Origin: Cedecea davisae DSM 4568
GTDB taxonomy: Bacteria > Pseudomonadota > Gammaproteobacteria > Enterobacterales > Enterobacteriaceae
Direction: 5' to 3'
NCBI RefSeq assembly: GCF_000412335.2
Contig: NZ_KE161030.1
Span: 3,361,382-3,425,381, forward strand
DNA length: 64,000 bases
Made by a program: the position numbers and the translations under genes. Positions 21,577 through 30,345 of the stretch are shown in pieces. The notes under the pieces were generated by a model. The model was not told the origin of the DNA, did not search any database, and saw only the letters and a list, made by a program, of their open reading frames with translations. Numbering within the stretch: the first letter of the stretch is position 1; the number at the start of each line of letters is the position of its first letter.

Positions 21577-21599
21577 CCCTTCTCCGGGAAGGAGAAGGG
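21577..21599. repeat. Hairpin related to the CCCTCTCC dispersed repeat
   Basis: Perfect 9-bp stem CCCTTCTCC / GGAGAAGGG with loop GGGAA, between the stops of lysR and ybaB. It resembles the pyrimidine-rich hairpins at 57572-57660 and 63774-63802. It has no T-tract. Confidence 0.5.
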
Positions 21600-21613
21600 A
21601 ATTTACGGCAAAA

Positions 21614-21943
21614 TCAGAATGGCATTTTGAAGCCAGGCGGCAGCTGCATGCCGCTGGAAACGCCGGCCATTTTCTCTTTCTGCGCTTCGCCAATACGACG
21701 AGCCGCATCGTTGAACGCCGCGGCAACGAGGTCTTCGACCATCTCTTTGTCGTCTTCCAACAGGCTTGGGTCGATTTCAACGCGGCGGCAGTTATGCGCC
21801 CCGTTGATGGTCACTTTCACCAGGCCCGCGCCGGACTCGCCGGTGACTTCCATGTTGGCGATTTCTTCCTGAGCTTCAGCCATTTTTTCCTGCATCTGCT
21901 GGGCCTGCTTCATCAGGTTACCCAGACCGCCTTTTCCAAACAT
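21614..21943 (-). CDS. ybaB: YbaB, nucleoid-associated DNA-binding protein
   Basis: 109 aa, the E. coli length. It is a YbaB/EbfC-family dimer with an N-terminal Met/Gln/Glu-rich helix and a beta-sheet core ending in [12 protein letters not shown]. It binds DNA with little sequence preference and compacts it. It follows dnaX by about 90 bp in the same direction. Its usual downstream partner recR is displaced here by the pirin/lysR pair. Confidence 0.95.
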   Translation of the reverse strand: MFGKGGLGNLMKQAQQMQEKMAEAQEEIANMEVTGESGAGLVKVTINGAHNCRRVEIDPSLLEDDKEMVEDLVAAAFNDAARRIGEAQKEKMAGVSSGMQLPPGFKMPF

Positions 21944-22029
21944 AATATTCTCTCTTTCGTCGGGCCAGCCCTCGCGGAATGCGGGAGTGGCTATCGGGGT
22001 TTTACACTATGCCGCCTAAAAACGGCATA

Positions 22030-23955
22030 TCAAATTGGGCGAATACTATCTTCATCCAGCTCGGCATCAAAGAATCTTTGCAAAGTCTGAATATTGCTGT
22101 CGCTGCTCATTGACTCGCGAGCCTGCGCCAGCTTCTCTTCATAGATAGCCTGGCGCCACTCCAGAGGAGTACGGCGAGCCTGGTTCTCATCTTCAATAAT
22201 AGTCAGTTCTACGGCCTCGCCATGGAGCGAACTCATGGCATCTGCCAGCGTTTTTTGCGCCGATGGCGAGTTTAAATGGCGCTGGCCGGGACGTAAATGC
22301 AGACAAACCCGATTTCCGTCCTGCTCTTTCCAGGCGTTCAGCGCCAGCTGCTGCACCAGCTTTGGCAGTACCAGCTTATCTATCTCGGCCGCCCATTCGT
22401 CGCGTTCAAGAGACTCTGCCGCCAGCTTTTGCGCCAGCTCAGGGGTCTTCTCATGCTCCAGCGCCTTTTTCAACGCTTTGGGCGTGGCTACCGGCTCCGG
22501 CACCACTTCAACCGGATTCTGCGACTTCCAGCGGTAGGCTTCCGGCTTAGCCGGTTTTTCCGGCACGGACGGCGCGGGGCGCGACTGAACGCGCTCGGTC
22601 ACCGAGGCCAGACGTTCCAGCGCGGAACTCTTTGCCGGCCGCGCTAGTCTTTGCGCCGCCGGCTCATTCTTTTTTGCTTTGTCAGCCTCCTGCTGGCGCA
22701 TCAGCTGGCTGCGCGCCTGGAGGATTTGGCTGGTTGAGTCCGGTAACGCTGCGGCTTCCCGGTTCGGCGGTGGAGCCGCCTGAGGCCTGGCAGCAGGCTG
22801 AACCGCAGCCTGGTTAACCACCGGAATGGCCGCCGCCTGGCGCGGGACTTCCGGCTCCGACAGCGGTTTACGCGGGTGGAACGCCAGGGCACGCAGCAGC
22901 GTCATTTCAACGCCCATGCGCCTGTCCGGGGCCCAGGGTAATTCTTTGCGGCCAATCAGCAGCGTCTGGTAATAAAGCTGTACGTCGGCGGGAGGCACAA
23001 CGCGGGCCAGCTCGCGCATACGCTGCTCAATCGCCGCCATGTCGCTGCCCAAAGCGGACGGCGAAAGCTGAACCATGGCAACGCGGTGCAGCAGGGCGGA
23101 CATCTCTACCAGCAGCGCTTCCCACTCGATACCGCGTGCGGCGGCGTCGTTCAGCAGGGCCATCACACGCTGCCCGTCGGCATGTACCATCGCCTCAATC
23201 AGCGACAGCGCCTGGTCATCGTCAAGGGTGCCGAGCATCGCGCTGACGGCGGCGGTTGTTACCTGCCCGTCCCCGCTGGCAATCGCCTGATCCGTCAGGC
23301 TCAGAGCGTCACGCAGGCTGCCGTCGGCGGCGCGGGCAAGCAGTTGCAAAGCCCGTGGCTCGCTGGCTACTTTCTCTTCGCCAAGAATGTGCTCCAGCTG
23401 ATGGCGGATCTGTTCGACATCCAGCGCTTTCAGGTGGAATTGCAGGCAGCGGGAAAGAATGGTCACCGGCAGCTTTTGCGGATCGGTGGTTGCCAGCAGG
23501 AATTTTACGTGCGGAGGCGGCTCTTCCAGCGTCTTCAACAAGGCGTTGAAGCTGTGGCGGGAAAGCATATGAACTTCGTCAATCAGGTAGACTTTAAAGC
23601 GGCCACGCGCCGGAGCGTACTGGACGTTATCCAGCAGGTCACGGGTGTCTTCAACCTTGGTGCGCGAAGCGGCGTCTATCTCAATCAGGTCAACAAAGCG
23701 ACCCTGTTCGATTTCCCGGCAGTTATCGCACACGCCGCACGGCGTGGCGGTAATCCCGGTTTCACAATTCAGCCCTTTCGCCAGCAGGCGGGCGATAGAG
23801 GTTTTCCCCACCCCGCGGGTGCCGGAAAAGAGATACGCATGATGAATGCGGCCCAGCGACAAACCATTAGCCAGCGCGGTCAGTACGTGTTGCTGGCCGA
23901 CAACATCAGCAAAAGTTTGTGGGCGCCATTTGCGGGCTAAGACCTGGTAGCTCAT
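22030..23955 (-). CDS. dnaX: DnaX, DNA polymerase III tau and gamma subunits
   Basis: 641 aa (E. coli 643). The clamp-loader AAA+ ATPase has Walker A GTRGVGKTS (about 45-53), a zinc module CETG...CGVCDNC, the sensor motif region DEVHMLS, and domain III. A Pro/Ala-rich linker (about 375-500) leads to the tau-specific C-terminal domains IV/V, which contact DnaB and the alpha subunit. The shorter gamma form arises by -1 frameshift after codon 429 (see 22634-22691). No strong Shine-Dalgarno precedes the start. The upstream apt-dnaX gap carries three hairpins. Confidence 0.97.
   Translation of the reverse strand: MSYQVLARKWRPQTFADVVGQQHVLTALANGLSLGRIHHAYLFSGTRGVGKTSIARLLAKGLNCETGITATPCGVCDNCREIEQGRFVDLIEIDAASRTKVEDTRDLLDNVQYAPARGRFKVYLIDEVHMLSRHSFNALLKTLEEPPPHVKFLLATTDPQKLPVTILSRCLQFHLKALDVEQIRHQLEHILGEEKVASEPRALQLLARAADGSLRDALSLTDQAIASGDGQVTTAAVSAMLGTLDDDQALSLIEAMVHADGQRVMALLNDAAARGIEWEALLVEMSALLHRVAMVQLSPSALGSDMAAIEQRMRELARVVPPADVQLYYQTLLIGRKELPWAPDRRMGVEMTLLRALAFHPRKPLSEPEVPRQAAAIPVVNQAAVQPAARPQAAPPPNREAAALPDSTSQILQARSQLMRQQEADKAKKNEPAAQRLARPAKSSALERLASVTERVQSRPAPSVPEKPAKPEAYRWKSQNPVEVVPEPVATPKALKKALEHEKTPELAQKLAAESLERDEWAAEIDKLVLPKLVQQLALNAWKEQDGNRVCLHLRPGQRHLNSPSAQKTLADAMSSLHGEAVELTIIEDENQARRTPLEWRQAIYEEKLAQARESMSSDSNIQTLQRFFDAELDEDSIRPI
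22634..22691 (-). promoter_or_regulatory. Programmed -1 frameshift signal in dnaX (gamma subunit)
   Basis: All three parts of the E. coli signal are present on the minus strand. An internal Shine-Dalgarno AGGAGG (22686-22691) lies exactly 10 nt before the slippery A-AAA-AAG (22669-22675). A stem GCCGGC/GCCGGC (22634-22639 with 22658-22663) extends inward by a GCGC pair around an 8-nt loop. A slip gives Glu (22667-22669) and then UGA (22664-22666). Gamma would be 430 aa, against 431 in E. coli. Confidence 0.93.
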
Positions 23956-24010
23956 CTGGAGTTAGGCTCTGGTTCGCGGGAAAGGTGAATCGAGGGGGTA
24001 ATGCTACCAC

Positions 24011-24035
24011 AAGCCCCGCCTGCTGGGCGAGGCTT
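24011..24035 (-). repeat. 25-bp hairpin, copy 1 of 2 in the apt-dnaX gap
   Basis: A 10-bp inverted repeat with a 5-nt loop. It differs from the copy at 24160-24184 at one loop base only. The single off-pair becomes a U-G wobble in minus-strand RNA, so the fold is favoured in the apt-dnaX transcript direction. Confidence 0.75.
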
Positions 24036-24115
24036 GAGATATCTGACTGGGTATCGGGTGTTAAAAGCATTCTCTGCGCTTTAATAAAGCAAAGGATATG
24101 AACTTTTGACTTACC

Positions 24116-24148
24116 CAAACGCCTAAAAACCACGTTTTTGGGCGTTTG
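24116..24148. repeat. Long hairpin in the apt-dnaX gap
   Basis: CAAACGCC (24116-24123) pairs with GGCGTTTG (24141-24148). AAAAA (24125-24129) pairs with TTTTT (24135-24139). The loop is CCACG. It makes a stem of about 14 bp, lying between the two 25-bp hairpin copies. Confidence 0.7.
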
Positions 24149-24159
24149 CCACCACGCTA

Positions 24160-24184
24160 AAGCCCCGCCTGATGGGCGAGGCTT
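24160..24184 (-). terminator. 25-bp hairpin, copy 2; likely weak apt terminator
   Basis: Same fold as 24011-24035, 15 bp beyond the apt stop. On the minus strand the stem AAGCCTCGCC / GGCGGGGCTT is followed by a short T-rich end only, so termination is probably partial. Confidence 0.5.
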
Positions 24185-24199
24185 GCAGGTCAGAGAAGC

Positions 24200-24751
24200 T
24201 TAGTGGCCCGGGAACGGCACCAGGCAGAAGCTTTTCACGCCCATTTTCTCAAGGCGCTGCTCGCCGCCGAGGTCAAACAGGTTGATAACGAAGGCCGCAT
24301 CGGTCACTTCGCCACCCAGGCGACGGATAAGTTTTACCGTTGCTTCGATAGTGCCGCCGGTCGCCAGCAGATCGTCCACCACCAGCACTTTATCGCCCGG
24401 TTGGATGGCATCAACGTGGATTTCCAGGCTGTCGGTGCCGTATTCCAGCTCGTAGCTTTCGGCAATGGTTTCACGCGGCAGTTTACGCGGCTTGCGCACA
24501 GGGATGAAACCCACGCCAAGCTCCAGCGCAACCGGCGCACCGAACAGGAAGCCACGCGCTTCGGTGCCGACAACTTTAGTGATGCCCGCATCTTTAAAGC
24601 GCGAAACTAACAGAGCAATACTGGTGGCGTATGCTTTCGGATCTTCCAGCAAGCTGGTAACGTCACGGAACAGGATCCCTGGCTTTGGATAATCAGGAAC
24701 GCTTTTAATGCTGTTTTTGAGATATTCAAGCTGCTGCGCAGTCGCGGTCAT
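24200..24751 (-). CDS. apt: Apt, adenine phosphoribosyltransferase
   Basis: 183 aa, the E. coli length. It converts adenine and PRPP to AMP and pyrophosphate in purine salvage. It has the type I PRT fold with the PRPP motif [13 protein letters not shown] (about 122-134), the [10 protein letters not shown] loop (about 62-71) and the PRKLPRET flexible hood. It is upstream of dnaX in the same direction, as in E. coli. Confidence 0.96.
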   Translation of the reverse strand: MTATAQQLEYLKNSIKSVPDYPKPGILFRDVTSLLEDPKAYATSIALLVSRFKDAGITKVVGTEARGFLFGAPVALELGVGFIPVRKPRKLPRETIAESYELEYGTDSLEIHVDAIQPGDKVLVVDDLLATGGTIEATVKLIRRLGGEVTDAAFVINLFDLGGEQRLEKMGVKSFCLVPFPGH

Positions 24752-24912
24752 TGGTTTATGCCTGCTAAAAACATGATACTAAACAGGGTACGCTTTTGGC
24801 TGGTAGATGCACTACTGGTTAACGCTTAACCGCCCGTACCCGTGCTCGAAAACGCTCGAATTTACTGGCAGCCAGCGACAAATGCAACAGCTTCGGCTGC
24901 GGTTTGCTGCTT

Positions 24913-25281
24913 TTATTGCTTTTCGTCAACCACCGGGATGCGCCAGATAAATATTAGCAGCGCGCAGAGGATAACCAACAGCAAAACTCTCACCCACGGT
25001 ATCTCCACCAGCCACAGCGAAACGGCGAAGGTGATGAGAATAAAAATAATCGCTCGCGGCTTTGCGCCAGGAGGCATCGCCCGGTGCTGCTGCCAGTAGC
25101 GCAAATAGCTGCCGAACCACGAGCGGTAAAGCAGCCAGTGATGAAAACGCGGCGATGAGTTAGCAAAACACCATGCGGCCAGCAGCAGGAAAGGCGTAGT
25201 CGGCAGTAAAGGCAGCACCACGCCAAGCGTTGCCAGCACTACCGCCAGCCAGCCGATGATGATTAAAATAATACGCTTCAT
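24913..25281 (-). CDS. ybaN: YbaN, DUF454 inner-membrane protein
   Basis: 122 aa (E. coli 125) with an N-terminal hydrophobic hairpin (about 4-40) and a second hydrophobic pair (about 80-112). The DUF454 signature PLLPTTPFLLLAAWCFANSSPRFHHWL is visible. Function unknown. It is divergent from priC by 35 bp, so the two share a very short promoter region. Confidence 0.92.
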   Translation of the reverse strand: MKRIILIIIGWLAVVLATLGVVLPLLPTTPFLLLAAWCFANSSPRFHHWLLYRSWFGSYLRYWQQHRAMPPGAKPRAIIFILITFAVSLWLVEIPWVRVLLLVILCALLIFIWRIPVVDEKQ

Positions 25282-25316
25282 GCCTTTACCCCTGACAATC
25301 CCTGGAGAGCCATTTT

Positions 25317-25853
25317 GTGAAAACCGCGTCGCTGTTACAAGCCCTGGAAGCTCGCGTTAGCGAGCTGGCGGCGGCCGTTGAGCCGGTTGCTTTGCAGCGA
25401 GCCTCCCAGGCCCGCTTCGACCGCAAGCTCTTCCAGACCCACAGCACCCAGCTTAAAGATTATTTGCACGAGGCTCAGGCTAATCTCGCCCAGCTCCAGC
25501 TTAGCGTCAGCCACGGGAAAACCGACCAGGTGGCGTTTATCGCCGAAAAACTGGTCGCGCAAATTGCCGCTTTACAGAGGGAACTAGCCACCGCGCACCT
25601 GCGTAAAACAGAGCCGCAGCAAAAAGCGCAGGAAAACCTCTACGAAAAGCTGGCCACGCACCAGGATTATGAGCGCAGGCTGCTGGCGATGGTCAACGAC
25701 CGCGAGAGCCAGCACGCCGCGCAAACCACGCTTGCCGGGCAGCAAAAACTCCAGCGCGAAATCGCCGCAATGGAAGGCCGCCTGCAACGTTGCCGCCAGG
25801 CTCTGGCTCGTATAGAGCGGGCGATTGAACGGCGCGAACGCGGTTTAAGTTAA
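25317..25853 (+). CDS. priC: PriC, primosomal replication protein N''
   Basis: 178 aa (E. coli 175) and highly helical. A GTG start at 25317 follows GGAGAG at about 25304-25309. PriC restarts replication at forks with leading-strand gaps by binding SSB and loading DnaB. Sequence identity to E. coli is low for this region, but the pattern ARFDRxLFQT near residue 36-46, the RCRQALARIE end and the position between ybaN and ybaM fix the assignment. Confidence 0.9.
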   Translation: MKTASLLQALEARVSELAAAVEPVALQRASQARFDRKLFQTHSTQLKDYLHEAQANLAQLQLSVSHGKTDQVAFIAEKLVAQIAALQRELATAHLRKTEPQQKAQENLYEKLATHQDYERRLLAMVNDRESQHAAQTTLAGQQKLQREIAAMEGRLQRCRQALARIERAIERRERGLS

Positions 25854-25876
25854 CTCAAAAACGGTAAGGAAAGCGG

Positions 25877-26035
25877 ATGTCTTTAGAGAACGCCCCGGAC
25901 GAGGTCAAACTGGCCGTCGACTTGATTATGCTGCTTGAGCAGCACCAAATCCCCAACCATACCGTCCTCGCGGCGCTGGAAATCGTGCGGGATGATTTTC
26001 TGCGTAAACAGCGGGAAGAAACCTCTTCCCGCTAG
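25877..26035 (+). CDS. ybaM: YbaM, small conserved protein (DUF2496)
   Basis: 52 aa, starting [21 protein letters not shown]. coli YbaM is 53 aa with the same first 17 residues but for one change. Its function is unknown. It starts 23 bp after priC, with AAGGAAAG in front, and is probably co-transcribed with it. It ends 9 bp before the convergent mscK stop. Confidence 0.92.
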   Translation: MSLENAPDEVKLAVDLIMLLEQHQIPNHTVLAALEIVRDDFLRKQREETSSR

Positions 26036-26044
26036 TTTTTACCC

Positions 26045-29000
26045 TTAGTCAGAAGGCGGCAGCAGCCTGCCGCTTTTGCCCAGGTCACGCTTCACTTCGG
26101 TCAGCTCTTCGCCCTTCTCATTGTGCAGATGCACCTCGAGCTGGTTGAAGGCGATATTGATGTTGTTTTCGCGGCACAGCCTGTCGATTGCGCGGTTCAG
26201 CTCGTCAACGGTGATACTGCGGTCGCGCAGTTCACGCACGTATAAACGCAGCTCGTGGTCGAGCGTGCTGGCGCCAAAGGTGGTGAAGTACACCGACGGC
26301 TCAGGGTCATGCATCACGCGCGGGTGTTCCATTGCCGCCTTCAGCAGTACCTCTTTCACCTTGTCGAGGTCAGACCCGTAGGCCACGCCGAGCTTGATAA
26401 CCACGCGGGTAATGGTGTCGGTCAACGACCAGTTGATCAGCCGCTCGGTCACAAACGCCTTGTTCGGGATAATCACCTCTTTGCGGTCAAAGTCGGTAAT
26501 CGTCGTGGCGCGAATACGAATTTTGCTGACGCTGCCGGAGAAGGTGCCGATGGTCACGGTATCGCCGATGCGCACCGGGCGTTCGAACAGAATAATCAGG
26601 CCGGAAACGAAGTTACCGAAGATTTCCTGTAGCCCGAAGCCCAGACCAACGGACAGCGCCGCCGCCAGCCATTGCAGCTTATCCCAGGATACGCCGAGCG
26701 AACCAAACACCGTCATCGCCCCGATAACGATAATCGCATAGTTGAGAATGGTGGTGATGGCGTAAGAAGCCCCCTGGCGCATTTTCAGGCGCGAGAGCAC
26801 CAGCACTTCCAGCAGGCCCGGTAAGTTGCGGATCAGCGCCCAGGCCACCATCGCGGCGACCAGCGCAAACAGCAGGCTGCCCATGGTGACGTTTCGCATC
26901 ACCGTCGTTCCGGCTTCGCTGCCGGTGTAGTGCCACAGCACGATGCTGTCGAGGTAGGCAAAGACCGTGATTAAATCAGACCAGATGGCGTAAAACACCA
27001 GGCCAAACAGCGCGAACATCAGCAGCATAGTGAGGCGCATGGTCTGCTGGTTAATCTGATCGAGCGCTAACGGCGGCTCTTCTACCGGCTCGGCACCTTC
27101 CGCGCCCTCCTTCACCATGTTCTGGCGGCGGGCCAGCGCACGGCGATAGGCAATACGCCGCGCCGCCACGCTCAGGCCGCGGATCACGGTCTGGTGGATC
27201 AGGTTCCAGATAATTACCAGGTAAACGGTGTCTATCCAGCGGTTAGCCAGGCGCAGCGTGGTGTAGAAATAGCCGGTAGCCGTCAGCACCAGCAGCGCGA
27301 CCGGCACCACGGAGAGCACGGTAATTGTCACCAGCCGCAGCGGATGTGACTCTTTGTCGCGCCAGTTATCGCGACACATCGGGATAACCAGGCCGGTGAT
27401 CAGCAGCAGGTTAAGGAAAATCATAAACTGCCCGAGCACGTCGTCCATCAGGTGCAGCGGCGACAGCTCGCCGACCACCGACCAGAACAGCAGCGGCAGT
27501 AGCGCAAAGCTAATGCGCACAATCTGGCGACGATAGTGGCGGGTCAGATCCTGCGGCATATTGAACCAGGTCACCGCCAGGCCACGGCTGCCAAGGATGC
27601 GCCACGCCATACCGAACACCAGCCAGAACAGCGCCAGCTCTTTAGCAAATGCCCACAGCAGCTCGCTGATATTGGTTTGCATAAACAGCACCACCAGCCC
27701 AACGGCAAGGATAGCCATGGTCAGCGGCAGCACTTTCAGGAAGTTAAGCAGAATCGCTTTCGGGGTATTCAGCTGGCTGTCGGTGCGTAATTGCCCGACC
27801 TCGGAGGCGAGTTTTGCCAGCCGCTTGTCGATCCATTTATAGCGCCAGCGCAGCAGCCCTGCGAGCAGCAATAAAGGCAAGGCGGTAAACAGCGACATGA
27901 ACAGCCCATCCAGCACTTTGTGCCAGGTGATATCCAGCTTCATTGCTTTGATTTGGCCGTGCAGCGCACCCGGGAAGGATTTGATCCACTCCCAGTTCAT
28001 CGGTTTGTTACTGTTTACCCAGAAGATTTGCTGGGTCAGCATTTTTTGCAGACTGGTGCTGACGCTCATCAGCTGCTGCTGGTTGATTTGCAGGTTTATC
28101 GCCATCATCAGCTGGTTGCCGAGCTGCTTATTCAGCTGGTCCAGCAGTTCACGGCGCATATCCACCACCTGCATCAGGGCGTCATGAACTTCGTCATTAA
28201 CCTCGTTCTTATGCCCTTCTTCTATTTTCCCAACGTAGCTGTCGCTCTGGAACATCGCATCGCGCTGCTGGTTGATATCAAACTGCTCGAGGCGCAGGTC
28301 GGCGATGCGGTTGGTCAAATCCTCAAGCTCGTCGGCGGACGGCAGAGTTTGCTGCTGCTGGTAGAGAATACGCGACAGCAGCAGGCTGCCTTTCAGGACC
28401 GAAATTTGTTCTTTTAGATTGCGCTCAGACTGGAGCGCCCGGTCGAGCCAGTTCTTCACCCGAATATTACGCTGAACCAGTTCGTTACCGCTCTGCGTGG
28501 CGTTGATAAGGCGCTGGCTAAGCTGATGGTTAACGTCCAACTCCTGGCGCACCAGCGGGTTGTTTTGGATAGCGCTGGCGTCGTCCGGGGTGACCGCTTC
28601 CTGCGCGGTCTTCTCGGTGAGGGTCAAACGTTTATTGTTGACCGACTCCTGCAGCAGTTGCAGGGAATGCTCCAGCTGGTTGATATTCGCCGTGGTGTAG
28701 TCACGCTGTTTCTGGAGCGCATCCTGCAACACGGTATTGCCCTCAAGACTTTTACGCTGCTGCTCTATCTGAGCGTTGAGCAGCGCCTGCTGCACCAGCA
28801 GCATATTCTGCTGGCTTGGCCGCAGCGTGGCCTCGCCCGGCGTGGTGCCGTTCAGCCGGTTACGAACCTGCAACAGCTGCTGGGAAGCGCTATACATCGC
28901 GTTCTGCACGCGTTCGGGCTGAGTCTGCAACGAGACAAGCTGGCTGTTATAAGTCGAGAGATCGTTATTCGCCGCCTGGAGCTGGTCCAGCACCGTGGTT

Positions 29001-29413
29001 AAGCGGGCCTCCAGCTGGCGTAAAGAGAGAGTGCTCAGCGTTTTGCGCGTGGCCTCATCATCGTTCGGCTCGCTCAGAGAGTTAAGCGCATCCGTCGCCT
29101 GCTTCAGCTTGTCCGGCGCCTGGGCCACGGTGGTTTTCAGCTGAGCGGTCTCCTGCTTCACGCGGTCGAGCTTGTCCAGCATCTCGAGCGTGTCGGAGAG
29201 ATCTTTCTGCGTCAGCTTGTCGTCGGCAGTGAGGTTTTTTTGCTTGTTCAGCGAGTCCAGCTGCGACTGTACTTCCGCCCGAGCGGGAAGATCGCCGTTG
29301 TTCTGCGCCGCCTGTGCCGCGTGGAAAGGCAGCAGGATGGAAGCAAAAAGAAACAGGAACAGAATAAACGCGGAACGGGAAGTCCGCGACGGAGCGTTGT
29401 GCTGCTTTGTCAT
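26045..29413 (-). CDS. mscK: MscK (KefA), potassium-dependent mechanosensitive channel
   Basis: 1122 aa (E. coli 1120). The signal peptide ends near PFHAAQA. The large periplasmic alpha-helical coiled-coil domain (about 35-480) is rich in Gln and Leu. Then come about eleven membrane helices and the MscS pore and beta domain near the C-terminus (QWLAAALSVGLGFGLQEIFGNFVSGLIILFERPVRIGD, about 890-930). It opens on membrane tension and protects from hypo-osmotic shock. It is convergent with ybaM. Confidence 0.96.
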   Translation of the reverse strand: MTKQHNAPSRTSRSAFILFLFLFASILLPFHAAQAAQNNGDLPARAEVQSQLDSLNKQKNLTADDKLTQKDLSDTLEMLDKLDRVKQETAQLKTTVAQAPDKLKQATDALNSLSEPNDDEATRKTLSTLSLRQLEARLTTVLDQLQAANNDLSTYNSQLVSLQTQPERVQNAMYSASQQLLQVRNRLNGTTPGEATLRPSQQNMLLVQQALLNAQIEQQRKSLEGNTVLQDALQKQRDYTTANINQLEHSLQLLQESVNNKRLTLTEKTAQEAVTPDDASAIQNNPLVRQELDVNHQLSQRLINATQSGNELVQRNIRVKNWLDRALQSERNLKEQISVLKGSLLLSRILYQQQQTLPSADELEDLTNRIADLRLEQFDINQQRDAMFQSDSYVGKIEEGHKNEVNDEVHDALMQVVDMRRELLDQLNKQLGNQLMMAINLQINQQQLMSVSTSLQKMLTQQIFWVNSNKPMNWEWIKSFPGALHGQIKAMKLDITWHKVLDGLFMSLFTALPLLLLAGLLRWRYKWIDKRLAKLASEVGQLRTDSQLNTPKAILLNFLKVLPLTMAILAVGLVVLFMQTNISELLWAFAKELALFWLVFGMAWRILGSRGLAVTWFNMPQDLTRHYRRQIVRISFALLPLLFWSVVGELSPLHLMDDVLGQFMIFLNLLLITGLVIPMCRDNWRDKESHPLRLVTITVLSVVPVALLVLTATGYFYTTLRLANRWIDTVYLVIIWNLIHQTVIRGLSVAARRIAYRRALARRQNMVKEGAEGAEPVEEPPLALDQINQQTMRLTMLLMFALFGLVFYAIWSDLITVFAYLDSIVLWHYTGSEAGTTVMRNVTMGSLLFALVAAMVAWALIRNLPGLLEVLVLSRLKMRQGASYAITTILNYAIIVIGAMTVFGSLGVSWDKLQWLAAALSVGLGFGLQEIFGNFVSGLIILFERPVRIGDTVTIGTFSGSVSKIRIRATTITDFDRKEVIIPNKAFVTERLINWSLTDTITRVVIKLGVAYGSDLDKVKEVLLKAAMEHPRVMHDPEPSVYFTTFGASTLDHELRLYVRELRDRSITVDELNRAIDRLCRENNINIAFNQLEVHLHNEKGEELTEVKRDLGKSGRLLPPSD

Positions 29414-29563
29414 GATTGAGTCGTTACGGTGCTGCGCATGTGATTGCCAGCTAAAAGTAAGAGGTCACGGGAGAGGCGCAGAATAGCACGGCTTTTGGGC
29501 GCAGAATAGCGAACGCCTTCGGAGGAGTCTCAATTCAGGGAACCGCTAAAGTGGAGAGAGGAA

Positions 29564-30202
29564 TTACGCCGGTTTATGCAGTGTCGGACAAAACTGGAAC
29601 ATCTCCAGCAATATGGCCACATAGTCCGGAGCTTTAGCATGTAAATCAAAGCTTTCCGGGGAAACGAGCCAGTTTTCAATCAGCCCGGTTATGTAGCTAC
29701 GCAATATTATCACGGCGTGGGGGATGCGCAGGCTGGACGGCAGTTTTCCGGCATCAATGCAGCGCTGAAGGCTGGCTTCGATGCGCTCATTTCCTTCCAT
29801 ATAAAGCGTGCGCCTCGCCTGCTGCAATACTTCAAGTTCGCCAACAAACTCGCACTTGTGGAAGATGATTTCGGTCATCAATCGACGGCGCTCTTCTGAA
29901 ACCGTCGCCTGTAGGATATAAATCAGTAATTCTCTTACAACAGACAGTGGATCGTCTGGATATTTTGCCCGATACTCAATCTCTAAGTCACCGATACTTG
30001 ATTCGGTCAGCTCCCAGATTTCACTAAACAATTCCGACTTATTTTTGAAATGCCAGTAGATAGCACCACGCGTTACCCCAGCAGCCTGAGCGATATCCGC
30101 AAGCGAAGTCGCTGAAACGCCCTGCTGTGAAAACAGGCGGATCGCTACATCGAGGATGTGCTGGCGGGTTTCAAGCGCCTGAGCTTTGGTTTTTCGTGCC
30201 AT
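29564..30202 (-). CDS. acrR: AcrR, TetR-family repressor of acrAB
   Basis: 212 aa (E. coli 215). The TetR-type helix-turn-helix (about 10-60, [32 protein letters not shown]) is followed by a ligand-binding helical domain. It represses acrAB and itself and is released by many amphipathic drugs. It is divergent from acrA, and its 24-bp operator lies in the gap (30231-30254). Confidence 0.96.
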   Translation of the reverse strand: MARKTKAQALETRQHILDVAIRLFSQQGVSATSLADIAQAAGVTRGAIYWHFKNKSELFSEIWELTESSIGDLEIEYRAKYPDDPLSVVRELLIYILQATVSEERRRLMTEIIFHKCEFVGELEVLQQARRTLYMEGNERIEASLQRCIDAGKLPSSLRIPHAVIILRSYITGLIENWLVSPESFDLHAKAPDYVAILLEMFQFCPTLHKPA

Positions 30203-30230
30203 ATGTCGGTGAATTTACTTTAGTCAGATT

Positions 30231-30254
30231 TACATACATTTGTGAACGTATGTA
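30231..30254. promoter_or_regulatory. AcrR operator in the acrR-acrA gap
   Basis: A 24-bp imperfect palindrome with arms TACATACA and CGTATGTA. It differs from the E. coli AcrR operator at one position. A TATAAA at 30272-30277 is a possible acrAB -10 element. Confidence 0.9.
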
Positions 30255-30345
30255 CCATAGCACGACGATAATATAAACGCAGCAATGGGTTTGTGGACAT
30301 TTGATCCATTGAACAACTTTGAAATCGGACACTCGAGGTTTACAT

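Noticed and set aside
23086..23940. 284-codon open frame on the plus strand inside dnaX
   Set aside because: Shadow of dnaX; composition is Gln/Arg-rich with no family resemblance and no ribosome site.
24011..24184. CRISPR array
   Set aside because: Only two copies, each a hairpin with unique DNA between, and no cas genes.
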